DNA of 64,000 nucleotides, taken from contig OZ059896.1 of assembly GCA_964057225.1 (NCBI GenBank), positions 3,348,001 to 3,412,000 of the forward strand, given 5' to 3'. Under the pieces are notes generated by a model, which ran no database searches, had not been told where the DNA came from, and saw only the letters and a list, made by a program, of their open reading frames with translations. The stretch comes from Auanema rhodensis. Its lineage: Eukaryota; Nematoda; Chromadorea; Rhabditida; Rhabditidae. Both the position numbers and the translations under genes were made by a program. Below are positions 1 through 11,888 of this stretch, piece by piece (position 1 is the first letter of the stretch; each line of letters begins with the position of its first letter).

Positions 1-224
1 ATCACAAAAATTAGTTATGATCGTTTGAAAAATGATGCATTAGTGTATGTTGAGTTTCCATGTACACTCAAAATTGCTTCCAAAAACATTTTGACAAAAA
101 TTTTTTCGAAAAATTTCAAAATAATTTAGCAAAAAGTAGATGTTTTTAGATTCCTTCTTTCAAGGCAAAAACGATGGACAATGTTATTCAACGAAAAAAT
201 TAATTCTTCAGGGTGAAAATCGAG

Positions 225-246
225 GATATAAGTGTGAACTTATATC
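225..246. repeat. Perfect 8-bp inverted repeat in the monomer (shown in copy 1)
   Basis: The arms gatataag and cttatatc are separated by six bases (tgtgaa), at monomer positions 215-236. It is followed directly by agttgatatc, whose EcoRV palindrome offers an alternative partner for the left arm. Most copies keep both arms. The aaataag variants (for example near 1,980 and 6,190) and the gatacaag variants (for example near 21,970 and 23,371) break one arm. The aagagtg variants change only the spacer. Confidence 0.75.
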
Positions 247-259
247 AGTTGATATCTCG

Positions 260-329
260 GTGCATTTTTAAGCTAGCGCAAATCTGCTAACACAGATCGA
301 CGCAGCTTAAAAGTCCGCATCGAATGCAC
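260..329. repeat. 70-bp imperfect dyad conserved in the monomer (shown in copy 1)
   Basis: The arms pair from outside inwards: gtgcatt with aatgcac; ttttaagct with agcttaaaa; after one bulged A, gcg with cgc; and an inner hairpin atctg with cagat around six bases. The outer arms are separated from the middle ones by a 9-10 base one-sided loop (tccgcatcg). All these elements lie at monomer positions 250-319 and recur in nearly every copy. Copies with aaaaatcc gain one more A-T pair than copies with aaaagtcc. Copies with ttttcaagct (four seen) break one pair. The element could form a cruciform in DNA or a hairpin in a transcript; neither is shown by sequence alone. Confidence 0.7.
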
Positions 330-337
330 TATACTAC

Positions 338-354
338 ATTAAGAAAAGCTTAAT
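338..354. repeat. Inverted repeat at the L junction with HindIII site
   Basis: At the monomer junction, attaag and cttaat flank aaaag, and the right arm overlaps the HindIII site aagctt. This holds for the L junction (ttaagaaaagcttaatac). The G junction (ggagaaacgctcatcac) lacks both the inverted repeat and the HindIII site, and the ttgagg form keeps HindIII but not the full arm. HindIII sites are therefore spaced by one to several monomers across the array. Confidence 0.7.
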
Positions 355-712
355 ACAAAAATTAGTTATGATCGTTTGAAAAATGATGCATTAGTGTATG
401 TTGAGTTTCCATGTACACTCAAAATTGCTTCCAAAAACATTTTGACAAAAATTTTTTCGAAAAATTTCAAAATAATTTAGCAAAAAGTAGATGTTTTTAG
501 ATTCCTTCTTTCAAGGCAAAAACGATGGGCAATGTTATTCAACGAAAAAAATAATTCTTCAGGGTGAAAATCGAGGATATAAGTGTGAACTTATATCAGT
601 TGATATCTCGGTGCATTTTTAAGCTAGCGCAAATCTGATAACACAGATCGACGCAGCTTAAAAATCCGCATCGAATGCATTATACTACATGGAGAAACGC
701 TCATCACAAAAA

Positions 713-1062
713 TTAGTTATGATCGTTTGAAAAATGATGCATTAGTGTATGTTGAGTTTACATGTACACTCAACATTGCTTCCAAAAACATTTTGACAAA
801 ATTTTTTCGAAAAATTTCAAAATAATTTCGCAAAAAGTAGATGTTTTTAGATTCCTTTTTTTGAGGCAAAAACGATGGACAATGTTATTCAACGAAAAAA
901 TTAATTCTTCAGGGTGAAAATCGAGGATATAAGTGTGAACTTATATCAGTTAATATCTCGGTGCATTTTTAAGCTAGCGCAAATCTGATAACACAGATCG
1001 ACGCAGCTTAAAAAACCGCATCGAATGCACTATATTACATTGAGAAAAGCTTAATACAAAAA
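713..1062 (+). repeat. Reference beta-class monomer (350 bp)
   Basis: This is the first copy of the shorter class. It has C at position 62 (ctcaacatt), only four A at 86-89, so it is one base shorter, C at position 118 (tttcgc), a pure T-run followed by gagg in the pyrimidine tract, ttaatatctcgg, and aacc in place of gtcc. It is entered through the G junction ggagaaacgctcatcac, which replaces the HindIII-bearing junction, and leaves through ttgagaaaagcttaatac. The four-A and C118 markers travel together in most beta copies, whereas the junction and pyrimidine tract are often reshuffled. This particular copy has a private change, gtttacatg instead of gtttccatg. Confidence 0.95.
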
Positions 1063-4000
1063 TTAGTTATGATCGTTTGAAAAATGATGCATTAGTGTAT
1101 GTTGAGTTTCCATGTACACTCAACATTGCTTCCAAAAACATTTTGACAAAAATTTTTTCGAAAAATTTCAAAATAATTTAGCAAAAAGTAGATGTTTTTA
1201 GATTCCTTCTTTCAAGGCAAAAACGATGGACAATGTTATTCAACGAAAAAATTAATTCTTCAGGGTGAAAATCGAGGATATAAGAGTGAACTTATATCAG
1301 TTGATATCTCGGTGCATTTTTAAGCTAGCGCAAATCTGATAACACAGATCGACGCAGCTTAAAAATCCGCATCGAATGCATTATACTACATGGAGAAACG
1401 CTCATCACAAAAATTAGTTATGATCGTTTGAAAAATGATGCATTAGTGTATGTTGAGTTTCCATGTACACTCAAAATTGCTTCCAAAAACATTTTGACAA
1501 AAATTTTTTCGAAAAATTTCAAAATAATTTAGCAAAAAGTAGATGTTTTTAGATTCCTTCTTTCAAGGCAAAAACGATGGACAATGTTATTCAACGAAAA
1601 AATTAATTCTTCAGGGTGAAAATCGAGGATATAAGTGTGAACTTATATCAGTTGATATCTCGGTGCATTTTTAAGCTAGCGCAAATCTGATAACACAGAT
1701 CGACGCAGCTTAAAAGTCCGCATCGAATGCACTATACTACATTAAGAAAAGCTTAATACAAAAATTAGTTATGATCGTTTGAAAAATGATGCATTAGTGT
1801 ATGTTGAGTTTCCATGTACACTCAAAATTGCTTCCAAAAACATTTTGACAAAAATTTTTTCGAAAAATTTCAAAATAATTTAGCAAAAAGTAGATGTTTT
1901 TAGATTCCTTCTTTCAAGGCAAAAACGATGGACAATGTTATTCAACGAAAAAATTAATTCTTCAGGGTGAAAATCGAGGAAATAAGTGTGAACTTATATC
2001 AGTTGATATCTCGGTGCATTTTTAGGCTAGCGCAAATCTGATAACACAGATCGACGCAGCTTAAAAGTCCGCATCGAATGCACTATACTACATTAAGAAA
2101 AGCTTAATACAAAAATTAGTTATGATCGTTTGAAAAATGATGCATTAGTGTATGTTGAGTTTCCATGTACACTCAACATTGCTTCCAAAAACATTTTGAC
2201 AAAAATTTTTTCGAAAAATTTCAAAATAATTTAGCAAAAAGTAGATGTTTTTAGATTCCTTCTTTCAAGGCAAAAACGATGGACAATGTTATTCAACGAA
2301 AAAATTAATTCTTCAGGGTGAAAATCGAGGATATAAGAGTGAACTTATATCAGTTGATATCTCGGTGCATTTTTAAGCTAGCGCAAATCTGATAACACAG
2401 ATCGACGCAGCTTAAAAATCCGCATCGAATGCATTATACTACATGGAGAAACGCTCATCACAAAAATTAGTTATGATCGTTTGAAAAATGATGCATTAGT
2501 GTATGTTGAGTTTCCATGTACACTCAAAATTGCTTCCAAAAACATTTTGACAAAAATTTTTTCGAAAAATTTCAAAATAATTTAGCAAAAAGTAGATGTT
2601 TTTAGATTTCTTCTTTCAAGGCAAAAACGATGGACAATGTTATTCAACGAAAAAATTAATTCTTCAGGGTGAAAATCGAGGATATAAGTGTGAACTTATA
2701 TCAGTTGATATCTCGGTGCATTTTTAAGCTAGCGCAAATCTGCTAACACAGATCGACGCAGCTTAAAAGTCCGCATCGAATGCACTATACTACATTAAGA
2801 AAAGCTTAATACAAAAATTAGTTATGATCGTTTGAAAAATGATGCATTAGTGTATGTTGAGTTTCCATGTACACTCAAAATTGCTTCCAAAAACATTTTG
2901 ACAAAAATTTTTTCGAAAAATTTCAAAATAATTTAGCAAAAAGTAGATGTTTTTAGATTCCTTCTTTCAAGGCAAAAACGATGGACAATGTTATTCAACG
3001 AAAAAATTAATTCTTCAGGGTGAAAATCGAGGATATAAGTGTGAACTTATATCAGTTGATATCTCGGTGCATTTTTAAGCTAGCGCAAATCTGATAACAC
3101 AGATCGACGCAGCTTAAAAGTCCGCATCGAATGCACTATACTACATTAAGAAAAGCTTAATACAAAAATTAGTTATGATCGTTTGAAAAATGATGCATTA
3201 GTGTATGTTGAGTTTCCATGTACACTCAAAATTGCTTCCAAAAACATTTTGACAAAAATTTTTTCGAAAAATTTCAAAATAATTTAGCAAAAAGTAGATG
3301 TTTTTAGATTCCTTCTTTCAAGGCAAAAACGATGGGCAATGTTATTCAACGAAAAAATTAATTCTTCAGGGTGAAAATCGAGGATATAAGTGTGAACTTA
3401 TATCAGTTGATATCTCGGTGCATTTTTAAGCTAGCGCAAATCTGATAACACAGATCGACGCAGCTTAAAAATCCGCATCGAATGCATTATACTACATGGA
3501 GAAACGCTCATCACAAAAATTAGTTATGATCGTTTGAAAAATGATGCATTAGTGTATGTTGAGTTTCCATGTACACTCAAAATTGCTTCCAAAAACATTT
3601 TGACAAAAATTTTTTCCAAAAATTTCAAAATAATTTAGCAAAAAGTAGATGTTTTTAGATTCCTTCTTTCAAGGCAAAAACGATGGACAATGTTATTCAA
3701 CGAAAAAATTAATTCTTCAGGGTGAAAATCGAGGATATAAGTGTGAACTTATATCAGTTGATATCTCGGTGCATTTTTAAGCTAGCGCAAATCTGCTAAC
3801 ACAGATCGACGCAGCTTAAAAGTCCGCATCGAATGCACTATACTACATTAAGAAAAGCTTAATACAAAAATTAGTTATGATCGTTTGAAAAATGATGCAT
3901 TAGTGTATGTTGAGTTTCCATGTACACTCAAAATTGCTTCCAAAAACATTTTGACAAAAATTTTTTCGAAAAATTTCAAAATAATTCAGCAAAAAGTAGA

Positions 4001-4221
4001 TGTTTTTAGATTCCTTCTTTCAAGGCAAAAACGATGGACAATGTTATTCAACGAAAAAATTAATTCTTCAGGGTGAAAATCGAGGATATAAGTGTGAACT
4101 TATATCAGTTGATATCTCGGTGCATTTTTAAGCTAGCGCAAATCTGATAACACAGATCGACGCAGCTTAAAAGTCCGCATCGAATGCACTATACTACATT
4201 AAGAAAAGCTTAATACAAAAA
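1063..4221 (+). repeat. Trimeric higher-order repeat, 1,053 bp, about three copies
   Basis: Units start at 1,063, 2,116 and 3,169, and the next unit boundary is at 4,222, so the spacing is exactly 1,053 bp (three 351-bp monomers). In each unit the first monomer ends in atcc plus the G junction, and the second and third end in gtcc plus the HindIII-bearing L junction. Shared private markers support the register: aagagtg occurs in the first monomer of units 1 and 2, and gctaac in the second monomer of units 2 and 3 (2,742 and 3,795, also 1,053 apart). The units are not identical. The first monomer of unit 3 carries atgggc, the third monomer of unit 1 has aaataag and aggctagc, and the last monomer of unit 3 has ttcagc at 3,985-3,990. 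Confidence 0.8.
1099..1126. repeat. 8-bp inverted repeat present only in C62 monomers (shown in copy 4)
   Basis: The arms atgttgag and ctcaacat flank 12 bases that contain the palindrome tgtaca. In monomers with A at position 62 the right arm reads ctcaaaat, so the perfect pairing falls to five bases. A second pairing, agtgta with tacact, is present in both kinds and overlaps the first, so the two cannot form together as simple hairpins. The A/C site is one of the main markers separating monomer types. Confidence 0.7.
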
Positions 4222-7200
4222 TTAGTTATGATCGTTTGAAAAATGATGCATTAGTGTATGTTGAGTTTCCATGTACACTCAAAATTGCTTCCAAAAACAT
4301 TTTGACAAAAATTTTTTCGAAAAATTTCAAAATAATTTAGCAAAAAGTAGATGTTTTTAGATTCCTTCTTTCAAGGCAAAAACGATGGGCAATGTTATTC
4401 AACGAAAAAATTAATTCTTCAGGGTGAAAATCGAGGATATAAGTGTGAACTTATATCAGTTGATATCTCGGTGCATTTTTAAGCTAGCGCAAATCTGATA
4501 ACACAGATCGACGCAGCTTAAAAATCCGCATCGAATGCATTATACTACATGGAGAAACGCTCATCACAAAAATTAGTTATGATCGTTTGAAAAATGATGC
4601 ATTAGTGTATGTTGAGTTTCCATGTACACTCAACATTGCTTCCAAAAACATTTTGACAAAATTTTTTCGAAAAATTTCAAAATAATTTCGCAAAAAGTAG
4701 ATGTTTTTAGATTCCTTTTTTTGAGGCAAAAACGATGGACAATGTTATTCAACGAAAAAATTAATTCTTCAGGGTGAAAATCGAGGATATAAGTGTGAAC
4801 TTATATCAGTTAATATCTCGGTGCATTTTTAAGCTAGCGCAAATCTGATAACACAGATCGACGCAGCTTAAAAAACCGCATCGAATGCACTATATTACAT
4901 TGAGAAAAGCTTAATACAAAAATTAGTTATGATCGTTTGAAAAATGATGCATTAGTGTATGTTGAGTTTCCATGTACACTCAACATTGCTTCCAAAAACA
5001 TTTTGACAAAAATTTTTTCGAAAAATTTCAAAATAATTTAGCAAAAAGTAGATGTTTTTAGATTCCTTCTTTCAAGGCAAAAACGATGGACAATGTTATT
5101 CAACGAAAAAATTAATTCTTCAGGGTGAAAATCGACGATATAAGAGTGAACTTATATCAGTTGATATCTCGGTGCATTTTTAAGCTAGCGCAAATCTGAT
5201 AACACAGATCGACGCAGCTTAAAAATCCGCATCGAATGCATTATACTACATGGAGAAACGCTCATCACAAAAATTTGTTATGATCGTTTGAAAAATGATG
5301 CATTAGTGTATGTTGAGTTTCCATGTACACTCAACATTGCTTCCAAAAACATTTTGACAAAATTTTTTCGAAAAATTTCAGAATAATTTAGCAAAAAGTA
5401 GATGTTTTTAGATTCCTTTTTTCGAGGCAAAAACGATGGACAATGTTATTCAACGAAAAAATTAATTCTTCAGGGTGAAAATCGAGGATATAAGTGTGAA
5501 CTTATATCAGTTAATATCTCGGTGCATTTTTAAGCTAGCGCAAATCTGATAACATAGATCGACGCAGCTTAAAAGTCCGCATCGAATGCACTATACTACA
5601 TTAAGAAAAGCTTAATACAAAAATTAGTTATGATCGTTTGAAAAATGATGCATTAGTGTATGTTGAGTTTCCATGTACACTCAAAATTGCTTCCAAAAAC
5701 ATTTTGACAAAAATTTTTTCGAAAAATTTCAAAATAATTTAGCAAAAAGTAGATGTTTTTAGATTCCTTTTTTCGAGGCAAAAACGATGGACAATGTTAT
5801 TCAACGAAAAAATTAATTCTTCAGGGTGAAAATCGAGGATATAAGTGTGAACTTATATCAGTTAATATCTCGGTGCATTTTTAAGCTAGCGCAAATCTGA
5901 TAACACAGATCGAAGCAGCTTAAAAATCCGCATCGAATGCACTATATTACATTGAGGAAAGCTTAATACAAAAATTAGTTATGATTGTTTGAAAAATGAT
6001 GCATTAGTGTATGTTGAGTTTCCATGTACACTCAAAATTGCTTCCAAAAACATTTTGACAAAAATTTTTTCGAAAAATTTCAAAATAATTTAGCAAAAAG
6101 TAGATGTTTTTAGATTCCTTCTTTCAAGGCAAAAACGATGGACAATGTTATTCAACGAAAAAATTAATTCTTCAGGGTGAAAATCGAGGAAATAAGTGTG
6201 AACTTATATCAGTTGATATCTCGGTGCATTTTTAAGCTAGCGCAAATCTGATAACACAGATCGACGCAGCTTAAAAGTCCGCATCGAATGCACTATACTA
6301 CATTAAGAAAAGCTTAATACAAAAATTAGTTATGATCGTTTGAAAAATGATGCATTAGTGTATGTTGAGTTTCCATGTACACTCAAAATTGCTTCCAAAA
6401 ACATTTTGACAAAAATTTTTTCGAAAAATTTCAAAATAATTTAGCAAAAAGTAGATGTTTTTAGATTCCTTTTTTTAAGGCAAGAACGATGGACAATGTT
6501 ATTCAACGAAAAAATTAATTCTTCAGGGTGAAAATCGAGGATATAAGTGTGAACTTATATCAGTTGATATCTCGGTGCATTTTTAAGCTAGCGCAAATCT
6601 GATAACACAGATCGACGCAGCTTAAAAATCCGCATCGAATGCACTATATTACATGGAGGAAAGCTTAATACAAAAATTAGTTATGATTGTTTGAAAAATG
6701 ATGCATTAGTGTATGTTGAGTTTCCATGTACACTCAAAATTGCTTCCAAAAACATTTTGACAAAAATTTTTTCGAAAAATTTCAAAATAATTTAGCAAAA
6801 AGTAGATGTTTTTAGATTCCTTCTTTCAAGGCAAAAACGATGGACAATGTTATTCAACGAAAAAATTAATTCTTCAGGGTGAAAATCGAGGATATAAGTG
6901 TGAACTTATATCAGTTGATATCTCGGTGCATTTTTAAGCTAGCGCAAATCTGATAACACAGATCGACGCAGCTTAAAAATCCGCATCGAATGCACTATAT
7001 TACATTGAGGAAAGCTTAATATAAAAATTAGTTATGATCGTTTGAAAAATGATGCATTAGTGTATGTTGAGTTTCCATGTACACTCAAAATTGCTTCCAA
7101 AAACATTTTGACAAAAATTTTTTCGAAAAATTTCAAAATAATTTAGCAAAAAGTAGATGTTTTTAGATTCCTTCTTTCAAGGCAAAAACGATGGACAATG

Positions 7201-10200
7201 TTATTCAACGAAAAAATTAATTCTTCAGGGAGAAAATCGAGGATATAAGTGTGAACTTATATCAGTTGATATCTCGGTGCATTTTTAAGCTAGCGCAAAT
7301 CTGATAACACAGATCGACGCAGCTTAAAAATCCGCATCGAATGCACTATATTACATTGAGGAAAGCTTAATACAAAAATTAGTTATGATTGTTTGAAAAA
7401 TGATGCATTAGTGTATGTTGAGTTTCCATGTACACTCAAAATTGCTTCCAAAAACATTTTGACAAAAATTTTTTCGAAAAATTTCAAAATAATTTAGCAA
7501 AAAGTAGATGTTTTTAGATTCCTTCTTTCAAGGCAAAAACGATGGACAATGTTATTCAACGAAAAAATTAATTCTTCAGGGTGAAAATCGAGGATATAAG
7601 TGTGAACTTATATCAGTTGATATCTCGGTGCATTTTTAAGCTAGCGCAAATCTGATAACACAGATCGACGCAGCTTAAAAATCCGCATCGAATGCATTAT
7701 ACTACATGGAGAAACGCTCATCACAAAAATTAGTTATGATCGTTTGAAAAATGATGCATTAGTGTATGTTGAGTTTCCATGTACACTCAACATTGCTTCC
7801 AAAAACATTTTGACAAAATTTTTTCGAAAAATTTCAAAATAATTTCGCAAAAAGTAGATGTTTTTAGATTCCTTTTTTTGAGGCAAAAACGATGGACAAT
7901 GTTATTCAGCGAAAAAATTAATTCTTCAGGGTGAAAATCGAGGATATAAGTGTGAACTTATATCAGTTGATATCTCGGTGCATTTTTAAGCTAGCGCAAA
8001 TCTGATAACACAGATCGACGCAGCTTAAAAGTCCGCATCGAATGCACTATACTACATTAAGAAAAGCTTAATACAAAAATTAGTTATGATCGTTTGAAAA
8101 ATGATGCATTAGTGTATGTTGAGTTTCCATGTACACTCAAAATTGCTTCCAAAAACATTTTGACAAAAATTTTTTCGAAAAATTTCAAAATAATTTAGCA
8201 AAAAGTAGATGTTTTTAGATTCCTTCTTTCAAGGCAAAAACGATGGGCAATGTTATTCAACGAAAAAATTAATTCTTCAGGGTGAAAATCGAGGATATAA
8301 GTGTGAACTTATATCAGTTGATATCTCGGTGCATTTTTAAGCTAGCGCAAATCTGATAACACAGATCGACGCAGCTTAAAAATCCGCATCGAATGCATTA
8401 TACTACATGGAGAAACGCTCATCACAAAAATTAGTTATGATCGTTTGAAAAATGATGCATTAGTGTATGTTGAGTTTCCATGTACACTCAACATTGCTTC
8501 CAAAAACATTTTGACAAAATTTTTTCGAAAAATTTCAAAATAATTTCGCAAAAAGTAGATGTTTTTAGATTCCTTTTTTTGAGGCAAAAACGATGGACAA
8601 TGTTATTCAACGAAAAAATTAATTCTTCAGGGTGAAAATCGAGGATATAAGTGTGAACTTATATCAGTTAATATCTCGGTGCATTTTTAAGCTAGCGCAA
8701 ATCTGATAACACAGATCGACGCAGCTTAAAAAACCGCATCGAATGCACTATATTACATTGAGAAAAGCTTAATACAAAAATTAGTTATGATCGTTTGAAA
8801 AATGATGCATTAGTGTATGTTGAGTTTCCATGTACACTCAACATTGCTTCCAAAAACATTTTGACAAAAATTTTTTCGAAAAATTTCAAAATAATTTAGC
8901 AAAAAGTAGATGTTTTTAGATTCCTTCTTTCAAGGCAAAAACGATGGACAATGTTATTCAACGAAAAAATTAATTCTTCAGGGTGAAAATCGACGATATA
9001 AGAGTGAACTTATATCAGTTGATATCTCGGTGCATTTTTAAGCTAGCGCAAATCTGATAACACAGATCGACGCAGCTTAAAAATCCGCATCGAATGCATT
9101 ATACTACATGGAGAAACGCTCATCACAAAAATTTGTTATGATCGTTTGAAAAATGATGCATTAGTGTATGTTGAGTTTCCATGTACACTCAACATTGCTT
9201 CCAAAAACATTTTGACAAAATTTTTTCGAAAAATTTCAGAATAATTTAGCAAAAAGTAGATGTTTTTAGATTCCTTTTTTCGAGGCAAAAACGATGGACA
9301 ATGTTATTCAACGAAAAAATTAATTCTTCAGGGTGAAAATCGAGGATATAAGTGTGAACTTATATCAGTTAATATCTCGGTGCATTTTTAAGCTAGCGCA
9401 AATCTGATAACATAGATCGACGCAGCTTAAAAGTCCGCATCGAATGCACTATACTACATTAAGAAAAGCTTAATACAAAAATTAGTTATGATCGTTTGAA
9501 AAATGATGCATTAGTGTATGTTGAGTTTCCATGTACACTCAAAATTGCTTCCAAAAACATTTTGACAAAAATTTTTTCGAAAAATTTCAAAATAATTTAG
9601 CAAAAAGTAGATGTTTTTAGATTCCTTTTTTCGAGGCAAAAACGATGGACAATGTTATTCAACGAAAAAATTAATTCTTCAGGGTGAAAATCGAGGATAT
9701 AAGTGTGAACTTATATCAGTTAATATCTCGGTGCATTTTTAAGCTAGCGCAAATCTGATAACACAGATCGAAGCAGCTTAAAAATCCGCATCGAATGCAC
9801 TATATTACATTGAGGAAAGCTTAATACAAAAATTAGTTATGATTGTTTGAAAAATGATGCATTAGTGTATGTTGAGTTTCCATGTACACTCAAAATTGCT
9901 TCCAAAAACATTTTGACAAAAATTTTTTCGAAAAATTTCAAAATAATTTAGCAAAAAGTAGATGTTTTTAGATTCCTTCTTTCAAGGCAAAAACGATGGA
10001 CAATGTTATTCAACGAAAAAATTAATTCTTCAGGGTGAAAATCGAGGAAATAAGTGTGAACTTATATCAGTTGATATCTCGGTGCATTTTTAAGCTAGCG
10101 CAAATCTGATAACACAGATCGACGCAGCTTAAAAGTCCGCATCGAATGCACTATACTACATTAAGAAAAGCTTAATACAAAAATTAGTTATGATCGTTTG

Positions 10201-11888
10201 AAAAATGATGCATTAGTGTATGTTGAGTTTCCATGTACACTCAAAATTGCTTCCAAAAACATTTTGACAAAAATTTTTTCGAAAAATTTCAAAATAATTT
10301 AGCAAAAAGTAGATGTTTTTAGATTCCTTTTTTTAAGGCAAGAACGATGGACAATGTTATTCAACGAAAAAATTAATTCTTCAGGGTGAAAATCGAGGAT
10401 ATAAGTGTGAACTTATATCAGTTGATATCTCGGTGCATTTTTAAGCTAGCGCAAATCTGATAACACAGATCGACGCAGCTTAAAAATCCGCATCGAATGC
10501 ACTATATTACATGGAGGAAAGCTTAATACAAAAATTAGTTATGATTGTTTGAAAAATGATGCATTAGTGTATGTTGAGTTTCCATGTACACTCAAAATTG
10601 CTTCCAAAAACATTTTGACAAAAATTTTTTCGAAAAATTTCAAAATAATTTAGCAAAAAGTAGATGTTTTTAGATTCCTTCTTTCAAGGCAAAAACGATG
10701 GACAATGTTATTCAACGAAAAAATTAATTCTTCAGGGTGAAAATCGAGGATATAAGTGTGAACTTATATCAGTTGATATCTCGGTGCATTTTTAAGCTAG
10801 CGCAAATCTGATAACACAGATCGACGCAGCTTAAAAATCCGCATCGAATGCACTATATTACATTGAGGAAAGCTTAATATAAAAATTAGTTATGATCGTT
10901 TGAAAAATGATGCATTAGTGTATGTTGAGTTTCCATGTACACTCAAAATTGCTTCCAAAAACATTTTGACAAAAATTTTTTCGAAAAATTTCAAAATAAT
11001 TTAGCAAAAAGTAGATGTTTTTAGATTCCTTCTTTCAAGGCAAAAACGATGGACAATGTTATTCAACGAAAAAATTAATTCTTCAGGGAGAAAATCGAGG
11101 ATATAAGTGTGAACTTATATCAGTTGATATCTCGGTGCATTTTTAAGCTAGCGCAAATCTGATAACACAGATCGACGCAGCTTAAAAATCCGCATCGAAT
11201 GCACTATATTACATTGAGGAAAGCTTAATACAAAAATTAGTTATGATTGTTTGAAAAATGATGCATTAGTGTATGTTGAGTTTCCATGTACACTCAAAAT
11301 TGCTTCCAAAAACATTTTGACAAAAATTTTTTCGAAAAATTTCAAAATAATTTAGCAAAAAGTAGATGTTTTTAGATTCCTTCTTTCAAGGCAAAAACGA
11401 TGGACAATGTTATTCAACGAAAAAATTAATTCTTCAGGGTGAAAATCGAGGATATAAGTGTGAACTTATATCAGTTGATATCTCGGTGCATTTTTAAGCT
11501 AGCGCAAATCTGATAACACAGATCGACGCAGCTTAAAAATCCGCATCGAATGCATTATACTACATGGAGAAACGCTCATCACAAAAATTAGTTATGATCG
11601 TTTGAAAAATGATGCATTAGTGTATGTTGAGTTTCCATGTACACTCAACATTGCTTCCAAAAACATTTTGACAAAATTTTTTCGAAAAATTTCAAAATAA
11701 TTTCGCAAAAAGTAGATGTTTTTAGATTCCTTTTTTTGAGGCAAAAACGATGGACAATGTTATTCAGCGAAAAAATTAATTCTTCAGGGTGAAAATCGAG
11801 GATATAAGTGTGAACTTATATCAGTTGATATCTCGGTGCATTTTTAAGCTAGCGCAAATCTGATAACACAGATCGACGCAGCTTAAAA
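4052..11888 (+). repeat. Tandem duplication of an 11-monomer block (3,858 bp)
   Basis: Sequence from 4,052 to 8,030 reappears at 7,910 to 11,888 with a constant shift of 3,858 bp. Many rare markers recur in the same order: atgggc (4,385 and 8,243), cgacgata with aagagtg, tttgttatg (5,274 and 9,132), gaagcag, aaataag, caagaacg, ttaatataaaa, gggagaaaat and ttcagcg (7,904 region and 11,762 region). I saw no difference among the markers compared. The identical stretch (3,979 bp) is longer than the shift, as expected for a true tandem duplication. The edges lie inside monomers: the first mismatch on the left is 4,051 against 7,909, and on the right 8,031 against 11,889. Confidence 0.9.

Larger units (their letters stand above)
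11..361 (+). repeat. Reference alpha-class monomer (351 bp)
   Basis: This is the first complete copy and serves as the coordinate reference, with monomer position 1 at base 11. It has A at position 62 (ctcaaaatt), five A at 86-90, A at 118 (tttagc), the tract ccttctttcaagg at 143-155, ttgatatctcgg around 239-250, gtcc at 303-306, and ends in the L junction ttaagaaaagcttaatac, which carries a HindIII site (aagctt). Composition is 54 C and 56 G in 351 bp. This copy carries the less common gctaac at 286-291 where most copies have gataac. An NheI site (gctagc) at monomer position about 262 and an NsiI site (atgcat) near 26 are present in almost every copy. Confidence 0.97.

Noticed and set aside
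150-180. CENP-B box
   Set aside because: The form ttcgaggcaaaaacgatgg in some monomers begins like the box (TTCGnnnnAnnCGGG), but the distance to the second CG is two bases too long and the GGG is missing. The other candidate, attcgatgcgg on the minus strand, lacks the required A and CGGG.
270-310. tRNA or other structured RNA gene in the 3' dyad
   Set aside because: The stem-loop has no tRNA A or B box and no cloverleaf, and it recurs identically in every monomer. It is described as a dyad only.
11-361. Monomer built from two ancestral half-units of about 175 bp
   Set aside because: Comparing the halves by eye shows only short shared A/T-rich words (such as caaaaac) and no extended similarity, so an internal duplication is not supported.
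690-720. Hammerhead ribozyme core on the minus strand of the G junction
   Set aside because: The minus strand reads gtgatgagcg, one base off the CTGATGAG core, but the change removes an essential C, no GAAA follows at the right place, and the element is absent from L-type junctions.
3885-4076. 63-residue open reading frame on the plus strand
   Set aside because: It is an ordinary alpha monomer. A single change (ttcagc for tttagc, base 3,987) turns the TAG that closes this frame in the other monomers into CAG. It starts at TTG, not ATG, has no recognisable motif, and no other monomer keeps it open.
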